Below, piece by piece: positions 1 to 11,108 of a stretch of DNA of 64,000 bases. The position numbers and the translations under genes were made by a program. Under the pieces are notes generated by a model. The model made no database searches. It was given only the letters and a program-made list of their open reading frames with translations, and was not told the origin of the DNA. The number at the start of each line of letters is the position of its first letter. Position 1 is the stretch's first letter. The DNA is from Notospermus geniculatus. Taxonomy: Eukaryota; Nemertea; Pilidiophora; Heteronemertea; Lineidae. Location: contig NMRB01001713.1 of assembly GCA_002633025.1 (NCBI GenBank), forward strand, positions 86,020-150,019. Reading direction: 5' to 3'.

Positions 1-401
1 TAAGTCATCGTTAGGTCGCAAACTCGCCAAGGCGGAGACATTACGCCCCTTGGATAATGCACTTCATGGAATGTTATGGCGAAACTTAGTAATTGGCGAG
101 TTAAGGTTATACGTCGGGTATACGTTCGTCTATACGTCGCCTCGTGAAGGATACCTACGCCCGCCGAGCTCGCCGTCATTAGTTTTAAGTAAATGAAATA
201 TACTAAAAATAGGTGTAAGCGTTTGGTGGTTTTTTCAAGCCCGGGGAAGACCCAGATCCAAAAAAACCCACCAATTTGGGATAGGTGGAACTAAGGCTAT
301 TATTATGGTCAAAATGTCAAGGTCACAAGATTCTCTTTTGAGAAATTTTATGACATATGTGCCAAAGTCCAGCTGTAGACGTAGAGGGTACCTAAATACA
401 A

Positions 402-1366
402 TGAATGAACAGCAGTCCGCTATGGACATCCTTGATAAAAACGATTTGATGGACGTTTTCAATTCGTCAAACACCATAAATTGAAGGCAGAAAAATTTGA
501 CCTTATAAGTCGGAAGTGCGGGCAAATAATGAATAATGTATTGAAGTCGCAATCCTAGTCGTTACGACTTGAAACACGACTATAATATTTGCGATTTACG
601 TGCGCTTCCGATTACGAGTCAAAATTATTCTGCCACAAAGATATGGCATTTTACGATTTGCAAACGTCTATCAAATCGTTTTTATCTAGGATGTCTACAC
701 ACAGAAAAAAAATCAAATCGAGTGGAGACTCAGAGTCTCACTTAAAGCCTAGGTCACACTGTGGCGACTTTGGAGGGCGAATCCCCGCGAATTAGAATGA
801 AATGGTCCATGGACCATGTGCTCACATCTTTGGACATAATGTTATAATGACAGAGAGAGGTATGTTCATGGTCCATCGACCATTTCGTTTTAGTTCGCGG
901 TGATTCGCCCGCCTAAGTCGCCACAGTGTGACCTAGGCTTTAGGGGCAAAATGGTTCGAAACACTTTTTGACTCAAAATGAAACAGAAAATATTTCGGCG
1001 CGAGACAATGAGTCATATGAATAAAGACTAGCAAATGCTTTTACTTGAATTTTGCAATACAAATGCACAGGACAATGTTGTACAAATCTGAAGTAAAAGC
1101 ACTTGCTAGTCTTTATTCATATGACCCAATGACATCTCGACCTAAAATATTTTCTCTCAGATCGAGAGACTGTCAGTATCTCAACCCGAAATATTTTCTC
1201 TCGGAACGAGGTGTCATTGTTTCGGACCGAAATATTTTCTGTTTCATTTTGAGTCAAAGTCGGAGTATTTCGAACCATTTTGTCCCTAAAGTGAGATTTT
1301 GAGTCTCCACTCGAGTTGATTTTTTTTTCTTGGTGGACTTCAATTCATTCTGGTAGATGAAGCCGG
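402..1366. mobile_element. Four-level nested MITE insertion
   Basis: The outer element matches the family seen whole at 27664-28200 and is split here. Inside it sits an element with ends AATCAAATCGAGTGGAGACT and its inverted match (about 703-1332). That holds a near-perfect palindrome with AAAGCCTAGGTCACACTGTG ends (744-941), which in turn is split by a CCATGG-centred element (about 797-888). A further MITE (1012-1125, AGTCATATGAATAAAGACTA ends) shares the second level and has a relative at about 48752-48872. Confidence 0.78.
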
Positions 1367-1388
1367 CTGCAGAGAATAGTACACTTAC

Positions 1389-1985
1389 CAGATCCTTTAC
1401 AACGTTTCTTGTAAAATTCATTCTGCCCACCAGAGATTCTGACCAAGCAGCACCTTCTCTCCCTCCCGTAGATGGAAAAATAATCACAAGATGTCCTCCT
1501 ATCGCACTCCGCCTTGCATTGCTGAAACGGCATCGGCCTGTTGGGCCCTCCCCGTAGGACATTGGTCATGTATTTCTGCCGTGCCTCGGTCACATTTGTC
1601 TTAACATACCGACAGCCACGTATCGCTGACCTTATTACTGGTCCCTTCTTCTGGCGAAGATTGCCCGTTATCCTTTTCCGCCCAGCTCGCCCCTTCTGGC
1701 GAAGATTGCCCCTCATCCTTTTTCGCCCAGCTCGCCCCTTCTGGCGAAGATTACCCCTCATCCTTTTCCTTCCAGCTCGCCCCTTCTTCTGGCTAAGATT
1801 ACCCCTCATCCTTTTCCTTCCAGCACGCCCCTTCTTCTGGCGAAGATTGCCCCCCATCCTTTTCCGTCCAGCTCGCCCCTTCTGGCGAAGATTACCCCTC
1901 ATCCTTTTCCTTCCAGCTCGCCCCTTCTTCTGGCTAAGATTGCCCCTCATCCTTTTCCGCCCAACTCGTGGCTTGTGGGTCTTCT
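1389..1985 (-). CDS. Gene A exon PAN3, with a basic 15-16 residue repeat linker
   Basis: The exon is 597 nt (199 codons), phase 1-1, with acceptor TTTACAG and donor GTAAGT. The first half encodes about seven tandem copies of a Lys/Arg/Gly-rich unit of the form RGNLRQKKGRAGRKRM, in 15- or 16-residue versions (45 or 48 bp). The second half is a PAN-like domain with key pieces QQCKAECDRR, SCDYFSIYG and RRCCLV. The equivalent exon of gene B (28284-28652) has only about two linker units. Because both unit lengths are multiples of 3, copy number can change without a frameshift. Confidence 0.85.
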
Positions 1986-4900
1986 CTGTAAATAAATCCA
2001 GGAGAGTAGTATGTGGTACTATTTACGGTGGTGCATCTCACCATAAGGGAATCAAACATAAAGGTTTAACTGCGAACGATGAAGTCACTGAGGGATACAC
2101 TTCATGTGTTGCCACCAGATGTCTCTCACTGCCTGAACTTTGGCTTTACGAAATACATGTAGGCAGGAGCTTCAGCTTTTTTCTGATAGTGAGGTACATG
2201 AATTTGTCAACTTAATGTTGTCGACGCTCGAGTGGACACCAGCCATTAGAGAGTTTTCGCAAAGTCCCCGAAACGCCAACGCGTACGTCTGTCCTTTTGT
2301 TCGGTGCTCTCTTCATGGCATAGAACAATGGGATTGGTGTTCCCGTTGCCGTTTCGGGGGCTTTGCGAAAACTCCCTATTAAGCGTACGCGGACGCGATA
2401 ACCACAAGGCTATCATGATTCTTCGTTTTTTAGTCATCTGGTTCATCGTATCTGCATGTAGACCCATGTATAGATATCAATACATCAGAAAGAAAACTTT
2501 GGAAACTCACTTATATAGTAAGCGACACCCTTGGAAACTCACTTATATAGGAGGCGACACGCTTGGAAACTCACTTATATAGTAAGCAACACCCTTCGCT
2601 CCAACGTTACTCAGCTCTCTCGGAGAACAGACATAGTTCTTTAACCAGCACAGGTTATAAAGGGCCAGATGCTCGATGGATTTGCAATTCGGACGTCGTG
2701 TACACGCTGCTTGACACGCCGCAATGTTCCCACGAAACTGCTGAATGTCATGGCCGTAACAATCTGCATTTCGATACGAGTACATTTTGTTTGACGCTGA
2801 AATGTAAAATGCAAGCTCGTTATATTTTAGGAAATCTGCCACTCGAGTACGAAATTAATTCTCGAATGCTGGAGTTTGAGAGGCATAGGGGTTATTCCAA
2901 CGGATGTTGACACTGACCAAGGACTAATTTTGGCAAAAAAGCATCGTCAAACGAAACCGACGAAATAACGGTTGGTCTTACTTACGAACCGTTCTTTCGA
3001 ATCTGTCCTATTGTACGAACCGTTCATTCAAATGTGTCCTACTGTACGAACCGTTCTTTCGAATGTGTCCTGCTGTACGAACCGTTCATTCGAATGTGTC
3101 CTGCTGTACGAACCGTTCATTCGAATGAGCCATTCGGTGCGAACCGTTCAATCGAATGTACCCTATAGTACAGTTCATTCGAATGTGTCCTACTGTACGA
3201 ACCATTCAATTGAACTGGCCCTACTGTACGAACCGTTCATTCGAATGTGTCCTGCTGTACGAACCGTTCATTCGAATGTGCCTTTCTGTGCGAACCGTTC
3301 AATCAAATGTACCCTACAATACGGACCGTTCATTCGAATGTGTCCTACCGTACGAACCATTCAATCGAATTGGCCCTACTGTACGAACCGTTCATTCGAA
3401 TTTGTCCTACTGTACGAACAGTTCATTCGAATGTGCGGAAACCGCTATAGTGGAAACAGGCCTTAATGTCATTAACTTACAAGGTTTCACTACGCGACAC
3501 TTTTTTACCATATACACGACATCTTCGGAATACTTGTCTCGAATATTCATCGTAATATTCAAGAAGCCGATCCCGCTGTCCCTGTACATCGATATGCAAA
3601 ATCCGTTTCCCTGGTCCGAATCCGGGTTCACAATAAACGTGATTGCCTGACAGTGGGGTGTACGTGTGCATGTAATGCGGCATTTTGAGAGAGGAACTTG
3701 CTGATAGTAGAGGGGCCAAGTCGACGGCAGTGAGGTATTCAACACTTCCTTAGGTAACCCATCTTCCACTTCTTTGAGCTCGCAATGTGCTGGATGTCGG
3801 TGCCCTGTCGAATAACGGTTTGACCATCAAAAAGTTATCGTCCTTCGTTTGTTCGTTGCGTGTACGGCAGAAAAAAATAAGAATTTTTAGGTAACATCTG
3901 ACAGCGTGTTTTTCCTCGGTGCAATAAGCACCGTGGTGTAACAGTAAAGAATGTCGTACCTCAAGTAAGTTTCCGTGAATGCGATTGGCCGAGAGCAGTC
4001 ACGTGAGCGGTGGACGTTTCGGCATGTGGGATGTAGTTGAACAGAAGGAGTGACGGAGTGACAGACTGGCCCCACTGAATAGTTATTTGACTAGCTCCGC
4101 TGACCCTTGGTCAGCTGAGCTAAAAACCACCGCCGATAGCACACAGGAACGTGCAACGGGAGTACGCGACATGCTACCGTATTTTTTCTTTTCTTACCGT
4201 GATGATGAGCATCCACGCTCCACAGAATTGAGGTACAGGAGACTAACAACAGAAGTGTTGGTCCCATGGCTGCTGTCGACACTGTGATTTCTTCCTGATC
4301 ACCTATACATATTTGTACCAACCCAGCTGAAAAACGAGATGTTATCGGGAGGCCGATCCTGTCTACACAAACATACGAACCATTCAATTGAACTGGCCCT
4401 ACTGTACGAACCGTTCATTCGAATGTGTCCTGCTGTACGAACCGTTCATTCGAATGGGCCCTACTGTGCGAACCGTTCAATCAAATGTACCCTACAATAC
4501 GGACCGTTCATTCGAATGTGTCCTACCGTACGAACCATTCAATCGAATTGGCCCTACTGTACGAACCGTTATTCGAATTTGTCCTTCTGTACGAACAGTT
4601 CATTCGAATGTGCGGAAACCGCTACAGTGGAAACAGTCCTGAATGTCATTAACTTACAAGGTTTCACTACGTGACACTTTTTTACCATATACACGACATC
4701 TTCGGAATACTTGTCTCGAATATTCATCCTAATATTCAAGAAGCCGATCCCGCTGTCCCTGTACATCGATATGCAAAATCCGTTTCCCTGGTCTGAATCT
4801 GGGTTCACAATAAACGTGATTGCCTGACAGTGGGGTATACGTGTGCATGTAATGCGGCATTTCGAGAGAGGAACTTGCTGATAGTAGAGGGGCCAAGTCG

Positions 4901-5444
4901 ATGGCAGTGAGGTATTCAACACTTCCTTAGGTAATCCATCTTCCACTTCTTTGAGCTCGCAATGTGCTGGATGTCGGTGCCCTGTCGAATAACAGTTTGA
5001 CCATCAAAAAGTTATCGTCCTTCGTTTATTCGTTTCGTGTACGGCAGAAAAAAATAAGAATTTTTAGGTAACATCTGACAGCGTCTTTTTCCTCGGTGCA
5101 ATAAGCACCGTGGTGTAACAGTAAAGAATATCGTACCTCAAGTAAGTTTCCGTGAATGCGATTGGCCGAGAGCAGTCACGTGAGCGGTGGACATTTCGGC
5201 ATGTGGGATGTAGTTGAACAGAAGGAGCGACGGAGTGGCAGACTGTCGCCACTGAATAGTTATTTGACTAGCTCCGCTGACCCTTGGTCAGCTGAGCTAA
5301 AAACCACCGCCGATAGCACACAGGAACGTGCAACGGGAGTACGCGACATGCTACCGTATTTTTTCTTTTCTTACCGTGATGATGAGCATCCACGCTCCAC
5401 AGAATTGAGGTACAGGAGACGAACAGCAGAAATGTTGGCCCCAT
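1389..5444 (-). CDS. Gene A: secreted PAN-domain array protein, 3' part outside the window
   Basis: Gene-level entry. Reading right to left on the minus strand, the exons are signal (5375-5444), PAN1 (4658-4981), a second signal exon (4198-4267), a second PAN1 (3481-3804), PAN2 (2575-2796) and PAN3 (1389-1985). Every internal exon has AG before it and GT after it, and every boundary is phase 1, so any combination stays in frame. One signal plus one PAN1, PAN2 and PAN3 gives about 404 residues before the last donor at 1389, whose acceptor must lie left of base 1. The modules carry the C..C...C spacing typical of PAN/Apple-like domains, which bind proteins or carbohydrates outside cells. The product is probably secreted. 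Gene B (19676-36783) is its paralogue and has the same module order. The exact ligand cannot be told from the sequence. Confidence 0.75.
2250..2376. mobile_element. MITE with GAGTTTTCGCAAAG inverted ends
   Basis: The ends GAGTTTTCGCAAAG and CTTTGCGAAAACTC face each other around a central GTTCGGTGC/TTCATGGCA segment. A second full copy lies at about 29603-29737, and fragments sit at 9589 and 18551. No transposase is present. Confidence 0.75.
2498..2590 (+). repeat. Three tandem copies of the PAN2 splice-donor region
   Basis: About 31 bp containing GGAAACTCACTTATATAG (plus strand) is repeated three times. The rightmost copy carries the PAN2 donor (exon end 2575, then GTGAGT on the minus strand). 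The other two copies repeat the same donor core inside the intron. Confidence 0.75.
2575..2796 (-). CDS. Gene A exon PAN2
   Basis: The exon is 222 nt (74 codons), phase 1-1, with acceptor ACATTTCAG and donor GTGAGT. It encodes a short PAN-like module with a MYSYRNADC start, ACQAACTRRPNC core and a late Cys pair around NLCWLKNYVC. The gene B counterpart (30697-30933) is 79 codons and shares most of the cysteine framework and the C-terminal AYYI. The domain name rests on cysteine spacing and on the paralogy within the window. Confidence 0.83.
2985..3450. repeat. 31-bp intronic minisatellite (gene A)
   Basis: Tandem units of the type CGAACCGTTCATTCGAATGT followed by GTCCTACTGTA have a 31 bp period, for about 15 copies. 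The array lies in the PAN1-PAN2 intron of gene A. The same satellite lies in the matching intron of gene B (31500-32165). The period is not a multiple of 3, so open frames over it repeat the same pseudo-peptide in all three frames and are not genes. Confidence 0.9.
3481..3804 (-). CDS. Gene A exon PAN1, promoter-distal copy
   Basis: The exon is 324 nt (108 codons), phase 1-1, with acceptor TCGACAG and donor GTAAGT. It encodes a PAN-like module: KCRITCTRTPHC core, AITFIVNPDSDQGNGFC, and a closing Cys near MVKKC. It is nearly identical to the exon at 4658-4981, 1177 bp away, and similar to gene B PAN1 (34279-34602). Confidence 0.85.
4198..4267 (-). CDS. Gene A signal-peptide exon, second copy
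   Basis: The exon runs from ATG to donor GTAAG in 70 nt and ends in phase 1. It encodes MGPTLLLLVSCTSILWSVDA, a typical hydrophobic secretion signal, followed by HHH. It has no acceptor, so it can only act as a first exon. If used it would be an alternative start downstream of the copy at 5375-5444. Confidence 0.8.
4375..4615. repeat. 31-bp minisatellite, short array
   Basis: About eight units of the satellite seen at 2985-3450. This array is the left end of the second 1177-bp duplication unit. Confidence 0.88.
4658..4981 (-). CDS. Gene A exon PAN1, promoter-proximal copy
   Basis: The exon is 324 nt, phase 1-1, with the same splice signals as the copy at 3481-3804 and a few amino-acid changes (for example RIPHC for RTPHC). 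Since both copies are 1-1, a transcript from the 5444 start could include one or both. Confidence 0.85.
5375..5444 (-). CDS. Gene A signal-peptide exon, first copy
   Basis: This 70-nt start exon encodes MGPTFLLFVSCTSILWSVDA and ends in phase 1 before GTAAG. It is the outermost start of gene A. The sequence upstream matches the region upstream of the gene B start at 36783. Confidence 0.82.
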
Positions 5445-5723
5445 GGTTGCTGTCGAAACTGTGATTTCTTCCTGATCACCTATACATATTTGTACCAACC
5501 CAGCTGAAAAACGAGATGTTATCGGGAGAGGCCGATCCTGTCTACACAAACCTGAGAAGGGGAACTCCCTGAATACTGGCCATTCTGTCTGCAACCAGGA
5601 GGCAAAAATCGAGCCGATTTGGGATGGACCTGAGTGAAACCATCAGGCCTACCGGGGATGTTTTTTTTCAGTGTACAATAACTAGTACTGGACCCAATTA
5701 GAAGTTAAAGAGACTCTCCCGCC

Positions 5724-5981
5724 TTAAAGGAGCTGGACGTCCAAGTTGTAAACACTCACTCACTGGTTCTCTATCCACGCGACGCCTGCGGTGCTGCCAC
5801 CTATTGTCGGTGATTTGTACTGACGTGAATATCGTGAGTGAGTTGCATTGGACCGGGCACCAGTCTAACGATCACGGGGCGACACTGGTGCTGCCACCTT
5901 CACGAAGGAATAAAACTAGTTTGCCGACCATGTTTGTAAACAAACCAGCTTGTTTACAACTTCGGCGTCTAACTCCTTTAA
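5724..5981. mobile_element. MITE, TTAAAGGAGCTGGACGTCC ends
   Basis: The left end TTAAAGGAGCTGGACGTCC faces an inverted AACTCCTTTAA end, with TTGTAAAC/GTTTACAA continuing inward. A full copy is at 21703-21964, and a left-truncated copy is at about 11106-11327. Confidence 0.8.
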
Positions 5982-6897
5982 TAACTCTCAGCCGAATAAG
6001 GATGTACATGTAGGCTAATACTTTTTATTCACGAGTGTAGAGTTTCAAAACACATAAATACATGTATTTTTATTTAGTACTTTTTACATACTCGTTTATC
6101 AAGCTTATTAAAAGTTGTGTAGGTGAAGGAAAAGGCCCTAATTAATGGGATGGGGTTTTTCAAACGCTTTCTGTGGTTAAGAATGTTACATCCTTATACA
6201 ACATGTTACACCTATACTTGTACTGCATATTCATACTTTATATACTTATACTTTATACCTGTATACTTTATACATATACCTTTATATTTTGGCGAGTGTC
6301 CGTGGGTTCGAGTCCGGCAGGAAGCTATGTTTCTTTCACCTCCCTTATACAACAGCTTTTTTCGAGGGACGTTTTTTATTAAATTACAGTTTTAAAGGCG
6401 AGGTAGTCTCTTTAATACTGGGTGAGAGTTTCTGAAAACATGGTATACATGCTCTAACGATGACAATCCATTACCATCTCATAAACACAGCACTGTTTGA
6501 TACTTTGTTGAAACAGAAACTTTGCCATTTTTAGACAGTCTATGACGACAATAAGTCCATTAAGTAAATCAGTTACGGTAATGGGACCGTGCATTACCTC
6601 GGGGTAATTCAAATCGCGTTGCTGGTCTAATGCATAGGTGTGCCTGCAACACTGTACACTACCATAGGCCTAACTGCGATCCATTTTACCTACCTCATAC
6701 ATGTAGGTTAAGATTCATGATAATACGACAAGGCCAGATGTCCTTACCAAAATAATCTTTCCACGAAAGATCAGGCTACCTAAAAAAATGTTTTTCATCC
6801 TTTTTTCCCAAAAGTAGGGGCGGGGGTAGGATTTTTTTTACTTTTTATATTCTATTTTCAATTTTGTCATCGGTTTTATGACAAGACTTAGGCTTAT

Positions 6898-7025
6898 AGG
6901 GTCGTATTCATGAAGCAGTCCTATCTTTAGAACCGTCTTAGGCCGGTTCCAAGTATCGTCAACCACTGTAGTTGGAACCGGCCTAAGACGGTTCTAACGA
7001 TAGAACCGCTTTATGAATACGACCC
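6898..7025. mobile_element. Hairpin MITE, GGGTCGTATTCATGAAGC ends
   Basis: A 128 bp inverted-repeat element whose inner arms read GAACCGTCTTAGGCCGG and its complement. It is absent at the matching site near 38210, so it inserted after the 31-kb duplication, or was lost there. Confidence 0.82.
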
Positions 7026-7026
7026 A

Positions 7027-7144
7027 GGGCCGTATGCACGGGTCACACTTTTATTTAAGTCTGACTTTTCTCCGAACGCTTCAAGCATTGAGAAAGTCTA
7101 ACTTAAGCTATACTTTAGGCTAAAGTGCGACCCGTGTACGGCCC
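7027..7144. mobile_element. Hairpin MITE, GGGCCGTATGCACGGGTC ends
   Basis: A 118 bp inverted repeat directly abutting the previous element. A diverged relative is at 59986-60105. It is also absent from the right-hand duplicate. Confidence 0.8.
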
Positions 7145-7250
7145 ATGAGTCATGACAAAGTGTTTTCTCTGTTCGAAAACGCCCCAGACGACGATTAGTG
7201 ATGTTGTTGAACGCTAGGTGGCGAACGTAGTCAAGTCTATGGACGCTACA

Positions 7251-7909
7251 TCACGACCGTTTGAAGAGGATTTTATTCTCAATTTTAATGAGCTGTGAGG
7301 TCCCATGCGCTGCTGACACCAAGCGGTTACAACTGGAAATAAGGCGCCAGGCCCTTCCCCTTTATACCTATTTAGCATGAACTGACAATAGGCCGTAAAT
7401 TCATGTGTACGCCCATATAAAAATTTCATGCCATTTTTGGGACAGTAGAAGACTATCTTAAAAAATCGTTCTGTAGTGGTATACAGGGATCTCTCACTAA
7501 GGTAAAGTCGATTGCTTCATGAAGAATCAGTTTGTCAATATTTCTAATTATCGGCACCCGTTTCGAGTAGGCCTACACAATGAAATACAATACAACGTAC
7601 CTCCCATTCACACAAATTATAAAGGGCGAACAATGCCAAAAGAGGAATGAATTTCTATTGAAAACAGGTTAAAGTCAAAAATCACCGTTTATTGTTGACG
7701 GATCAAGAAAAGCTTCTGTAACTTTTTAGCGTCACTTCTTACCTAATCACGGTTGAATTTGCGGGGAGAATACCTGTTTGTGTACTTCTAATTTTGTGCT
7801 CGCGTTTTTCGACCTCAAACCGCAAGCTAACCACAGCGTGTGCCATATATGGTCATCGTACTACACGAGAAAGAGATGTACACGAAGCACTACGTTCAAA
7901 CGGTCGTGA
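7251..7909. mobile_element. 659-bp element with TCACGACCGTTTGAA inverted ends
   Basis: The terminal inverted repeats are TCACGACCGTTTGAA and TTCAAACGGTCGTGA. The matching site near 38335 in the right duplicate lacks it. A shorter derivative with both ends but little interior is at 56327-56510. Confidence 0.75.
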
Positions 7910-9179
7910 CATAGAAGTTTTAGGAAAAAAATTCAAAAAAATCGAGGGCGGGAGCTTTTTGGCAGGCGGGCGGGGTAGGCCTTAAATATATTTTTAGTAG
8001 GCTTTAGTAGGCCTTTGTATCTGTCCGTCTGCAATGGCCGATGATTGGTGTGTGAATTGAAATAAGGTCCATTCTATCCCACCTGGGCATCTGAATTGAT
8101 CCTTACTGACAATATATATACATCACCATCCACTTCATAAAAGTTAGTCAGAAAATCATTTATAACACAATGAATATTACATGGCAATAAAGATGCTTTC
8201 GAAATGCGCATCACTCTGTATATAAGATGTTTGCCTTTTTGACGATCTTTAGCTAGGTTGTATGAACGATTGGTGGATTGGTGATTATGGGTATTCAGAA
8301 TCGAGTCAAGATGGACGGAAGGAAGTAACGAAGAGACCGTTCGTCGACTTGTCAGTCCATGTATTGGAAAAAAGAAACGTACAGGTAGGGTGATGTCGGC
8401 TCAATAAAGTCACACTTAGAAGCTTTGTTTTGTCTCGAAATTCGGCATGGTAATGGAGGATACCACATCCTGATGCAACGAGTGCTTGGTTTTGCGAAGG
8501 GAACGTTGCATCCTCGCACCCAGGGTCTTCACAACCGGCTCCCCAACTCGCGCTTGGTTCAGACCCTGGCGACATCCATGCCATTTTAGTGGGGAACCAG
8601 CGGAGCACTCGACTCCGCCGAATCCAGCCAATCAGAGTGAAGCTTCTATCCCGTCTTGGTCATATCCCAAATATGGTAGCTGTGAAAATTTCTCGAGTCG
8701 CTGACAAACTCGCTGAGTTTCTGATTGTTCCTGAATTAACTTCGCGTCAACATGATTCTCACGGATTATCTTGTCAACGAGGACGTACTGATGGGATCAG
8801 AACACGAAGGTATGATCCAGTTCATGTGTTTGGGGCAGCTGTCATTCGGCAGCGTGCATAAATTATGGAATGAGATACAATGCTAGGAGCCTGGTATCCG
8901 GTAACTCGTAATACCAGATGTATGTGCAGACGTTGTAGCACTAGGCGCGATATTTGTCCATTACATCAAGTGGCATTTCCCCACTGCTTTGCATGGTTTG
9001 TTGGTGAATTACCAATTGGCGAGTACACATGAGGGAATGTCCATCTTCCCCACCGAAACGGGGTGGATGTCCTCAGGGCATTGAGGGAGGGTACGACCGT
9101 AAATGACCTGAGATTCTCAGGATGGGAACGTTGTTGTGGTAGCAATTTTACTTTTTTAGCAGTGTTGTTTGATTGTTAT

Positions 9180-10045
9180 CTAAATTATCCCTACTGCACC
9201 CTATCTGGTGCAGCTATTCCATCAGGGCCGGGCATTCCATCCTCGGTTGAATCACAATCGCCGGTCCCCACGGGTACTTGCTGGTGTACTATAATTTGAC
9301 ACACGATTACCAGCGTGTAGGCGCGAGGGGAGGGGGCACACCAGGCGATTGATCAGGACTGCAAAATCGGCTGCTGACGCCAGGTGTGCGCTGACAACCT
9401 GCTGCGATTCGTCGATTCTCCCCAGCGGCGATCGCCCAATACCAAAACCGATGTCGCCTAGTCAACCTTGGCTGGCAAGAAGCCCGGTGGAGATCCGATC
9501 GCTGGCGATATCGCCTGGTGTGCTGCTCGCTTCGGGCTACGGTTACACCCGGGCGATTTTTCAACGCTCGCGGTAACATCAATAGGGAGTTTTCGCAAAG
9601 TCCCCGAAACGCCAACGCGAACGCTACCCATTGTTCGATGCCACGAAGAGACCAAGGAGCAAAAGGATAGACGTTCGCGTTGGCTTTTTGCATCTTGGCT
9701 ACCAAGGGTTGTGACATCGCTCCGCGCTCCGACTACGCTCGCACAAACCCTTGGCATCTTTCGCAGTCTTCATCTGTATTTCACTGGCTGTTCTGTTACC
9801 ACCCCTCCGTTCAAATATGCATTTGGTACCATCACATTTAGTGTTTTTTATTTCAAATAGATAGATCTACTGAGTATGTCATTATGGTGTTTATTGACTT
9901 ATCTCATCATTTCGGAACTGATACTTAATCCTTATTTTTAACCATTAATTGGAATAAATCCCCTACCAGGAAATCCCCCGTACGACTAATCGATGGAAGA
10001 GCTAATAAAATTCACGGCTTAGCAAGTACACGTGGGCTGACAATG
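9180..10045. repeat. Duplicated block, copy of 18150-18990
   Basis: The two blocks are almost identical over about 850 bp. They contain a MITE with GGCACACCAGGCGAT-type ends (family also at 50042-50257) and one end of the GAGTTTTCGCAAAG family. Open frames here are chance. Confidence 0.85.
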
Positions 10046-10186
10046 AGGTACCCGCGGAACTAATGTCACGACGCGGCGCTGCGATCGATGCTCCCGAAGT
10101 TTCTTTTTTCTAACGTTATTTCCATTTATTTCTAGAGTGAAAATAACCCGTTTCTGTTGGTCGCCTGGCAGTAAACTTACATCAAT

Positions 10187-10276
10187 TATTTTACTTTCTG
10201 GCGAACCGGCGAATATCCGCCGATTACCATGGTAACAACCGGATATTCGCCGGTTCGCCAGAAAGTAAAATAATAG
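10187..10276. mobile_element. Near-perfect 90-bp palindrome
   Basis: The arms read ATTATTTTACTTTCTGGCGA and its complement around a CCATGG centre. It would form a long stem-loop and is probably a MITE remnant. Confidence 0.8.
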
Positions 10277-11012
10277 TTATAGCAGTAAATTTATTTTTAG
10301 GGTGGCGAATATCCGGCGAATATCAATTCCGCAGTCATATTCGCCAGTTTACAAATTAGTATTTTGTTAATTAGCGCTAACCTAATTGGAACTTTTAAAA
10401 TGTAAATTGATCAGCTGATTCTCTTGACGCAGCAGAATAAATTGATACCAAAACCTCGATTTCGAAAAAAATACCCATATTCGCCGGTTCGCCAACAAGG
10501 GAGCGACTTAATCAATAGTCATTATTTATCCGCACTTCCGATTTATAAGGCCAATTTTTTCTGCCTGGAGTTTATGGCGTTTGACGAATTGAAAACTTCT
10601 ATCACATGGCGTTTTTATCAAGGATGTCCATAGCGGACTGCGATTTATTACGCGTTGTAGGACGTACCCGAGGTTACTTCGACTCCCACCGGCTTGCGTT
10701 TTGTTCACAGTCGTAAATGCGATCATAAGACTGCACTTTCTCATGTTTGAGCACTCGCACTTTCTGTTCTCTGAGCAGATTCGACCACAGACAGATGTCC
10801 TGGAAACCTGGACCTTCGATACGACACTGAAATCGGGCGACATTGCTGGAATCTCGTTTCCTACTGGTCGCAATCCGCACCGCCCTAATGTTCGTACAGA
10901 AAATTAACCTCGATTAGCAAAACCTTTTCAGTAAATGATATCGCAAAATATGAAAATTTCGAGTTTTTCGATATTTTCCGGTATTTGAGATTGTTTTGTT
11001 CCATAAAGCTGC

Positions 11013-11108
11013 GTTTACCAGACATCCGGAATGCGGTATACGGAATGCAGAAGCGGTAGGAGTTGAATGCGAAAATAACCGCTTCCACATTCCGGGTGTC
11101 TGGTAAAT
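11013..11108. mobile_element. MITE, TTTACCAGACATCCGGAATG ends
   Basis: A 96 bp element with matching inverted ends, present in both segmental copies (the other at 21603-21696). Confidence 0.78.

Larger units (their letters stand above)
3199..5551. repeat. Tandem duplication, about 1177 bp period, carrying signal + PAN1 exons
   Basis: Unit 1 spans about 3199-4370 and unit 2 about 4377-5551, with only scattered differences. Matching landmarks are 1177 bp apart: signal ATGs at 4267 and 5444, and PAN1 starts at 3804 and 4981. Each unit starts with the end of the 31-bp minisatellite, so the satellite may have seeded the unequal exchange. Confidence 0.88.

Noticed and set aside
1541-2215. 224-residue plus-strand frame with FWRRLPLILF repeats
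   Set aside because: Antisense shadow of the gene A PAN3 linker repeat, which has splice sites and a PAN domain on the minus strand.
2972-3466. Three long overlapping plus-strand frames with a repeated YEPFIRMCPTVRTVHSNV pattern (also at 4339-4674 and 31376-32284)
   Set aside because: They are translations of the 31-bp satellite. The period is not a multiple of 3, so the same pseudo-peptide appears in every frame, and the region is an intron.
9307-9860. Overlapping frames of 99-136 residues on both strands (and at 18261-18831)
   Set aside because: They cover MITE ends and a duplicated non-coding block, with no splice or domain support.
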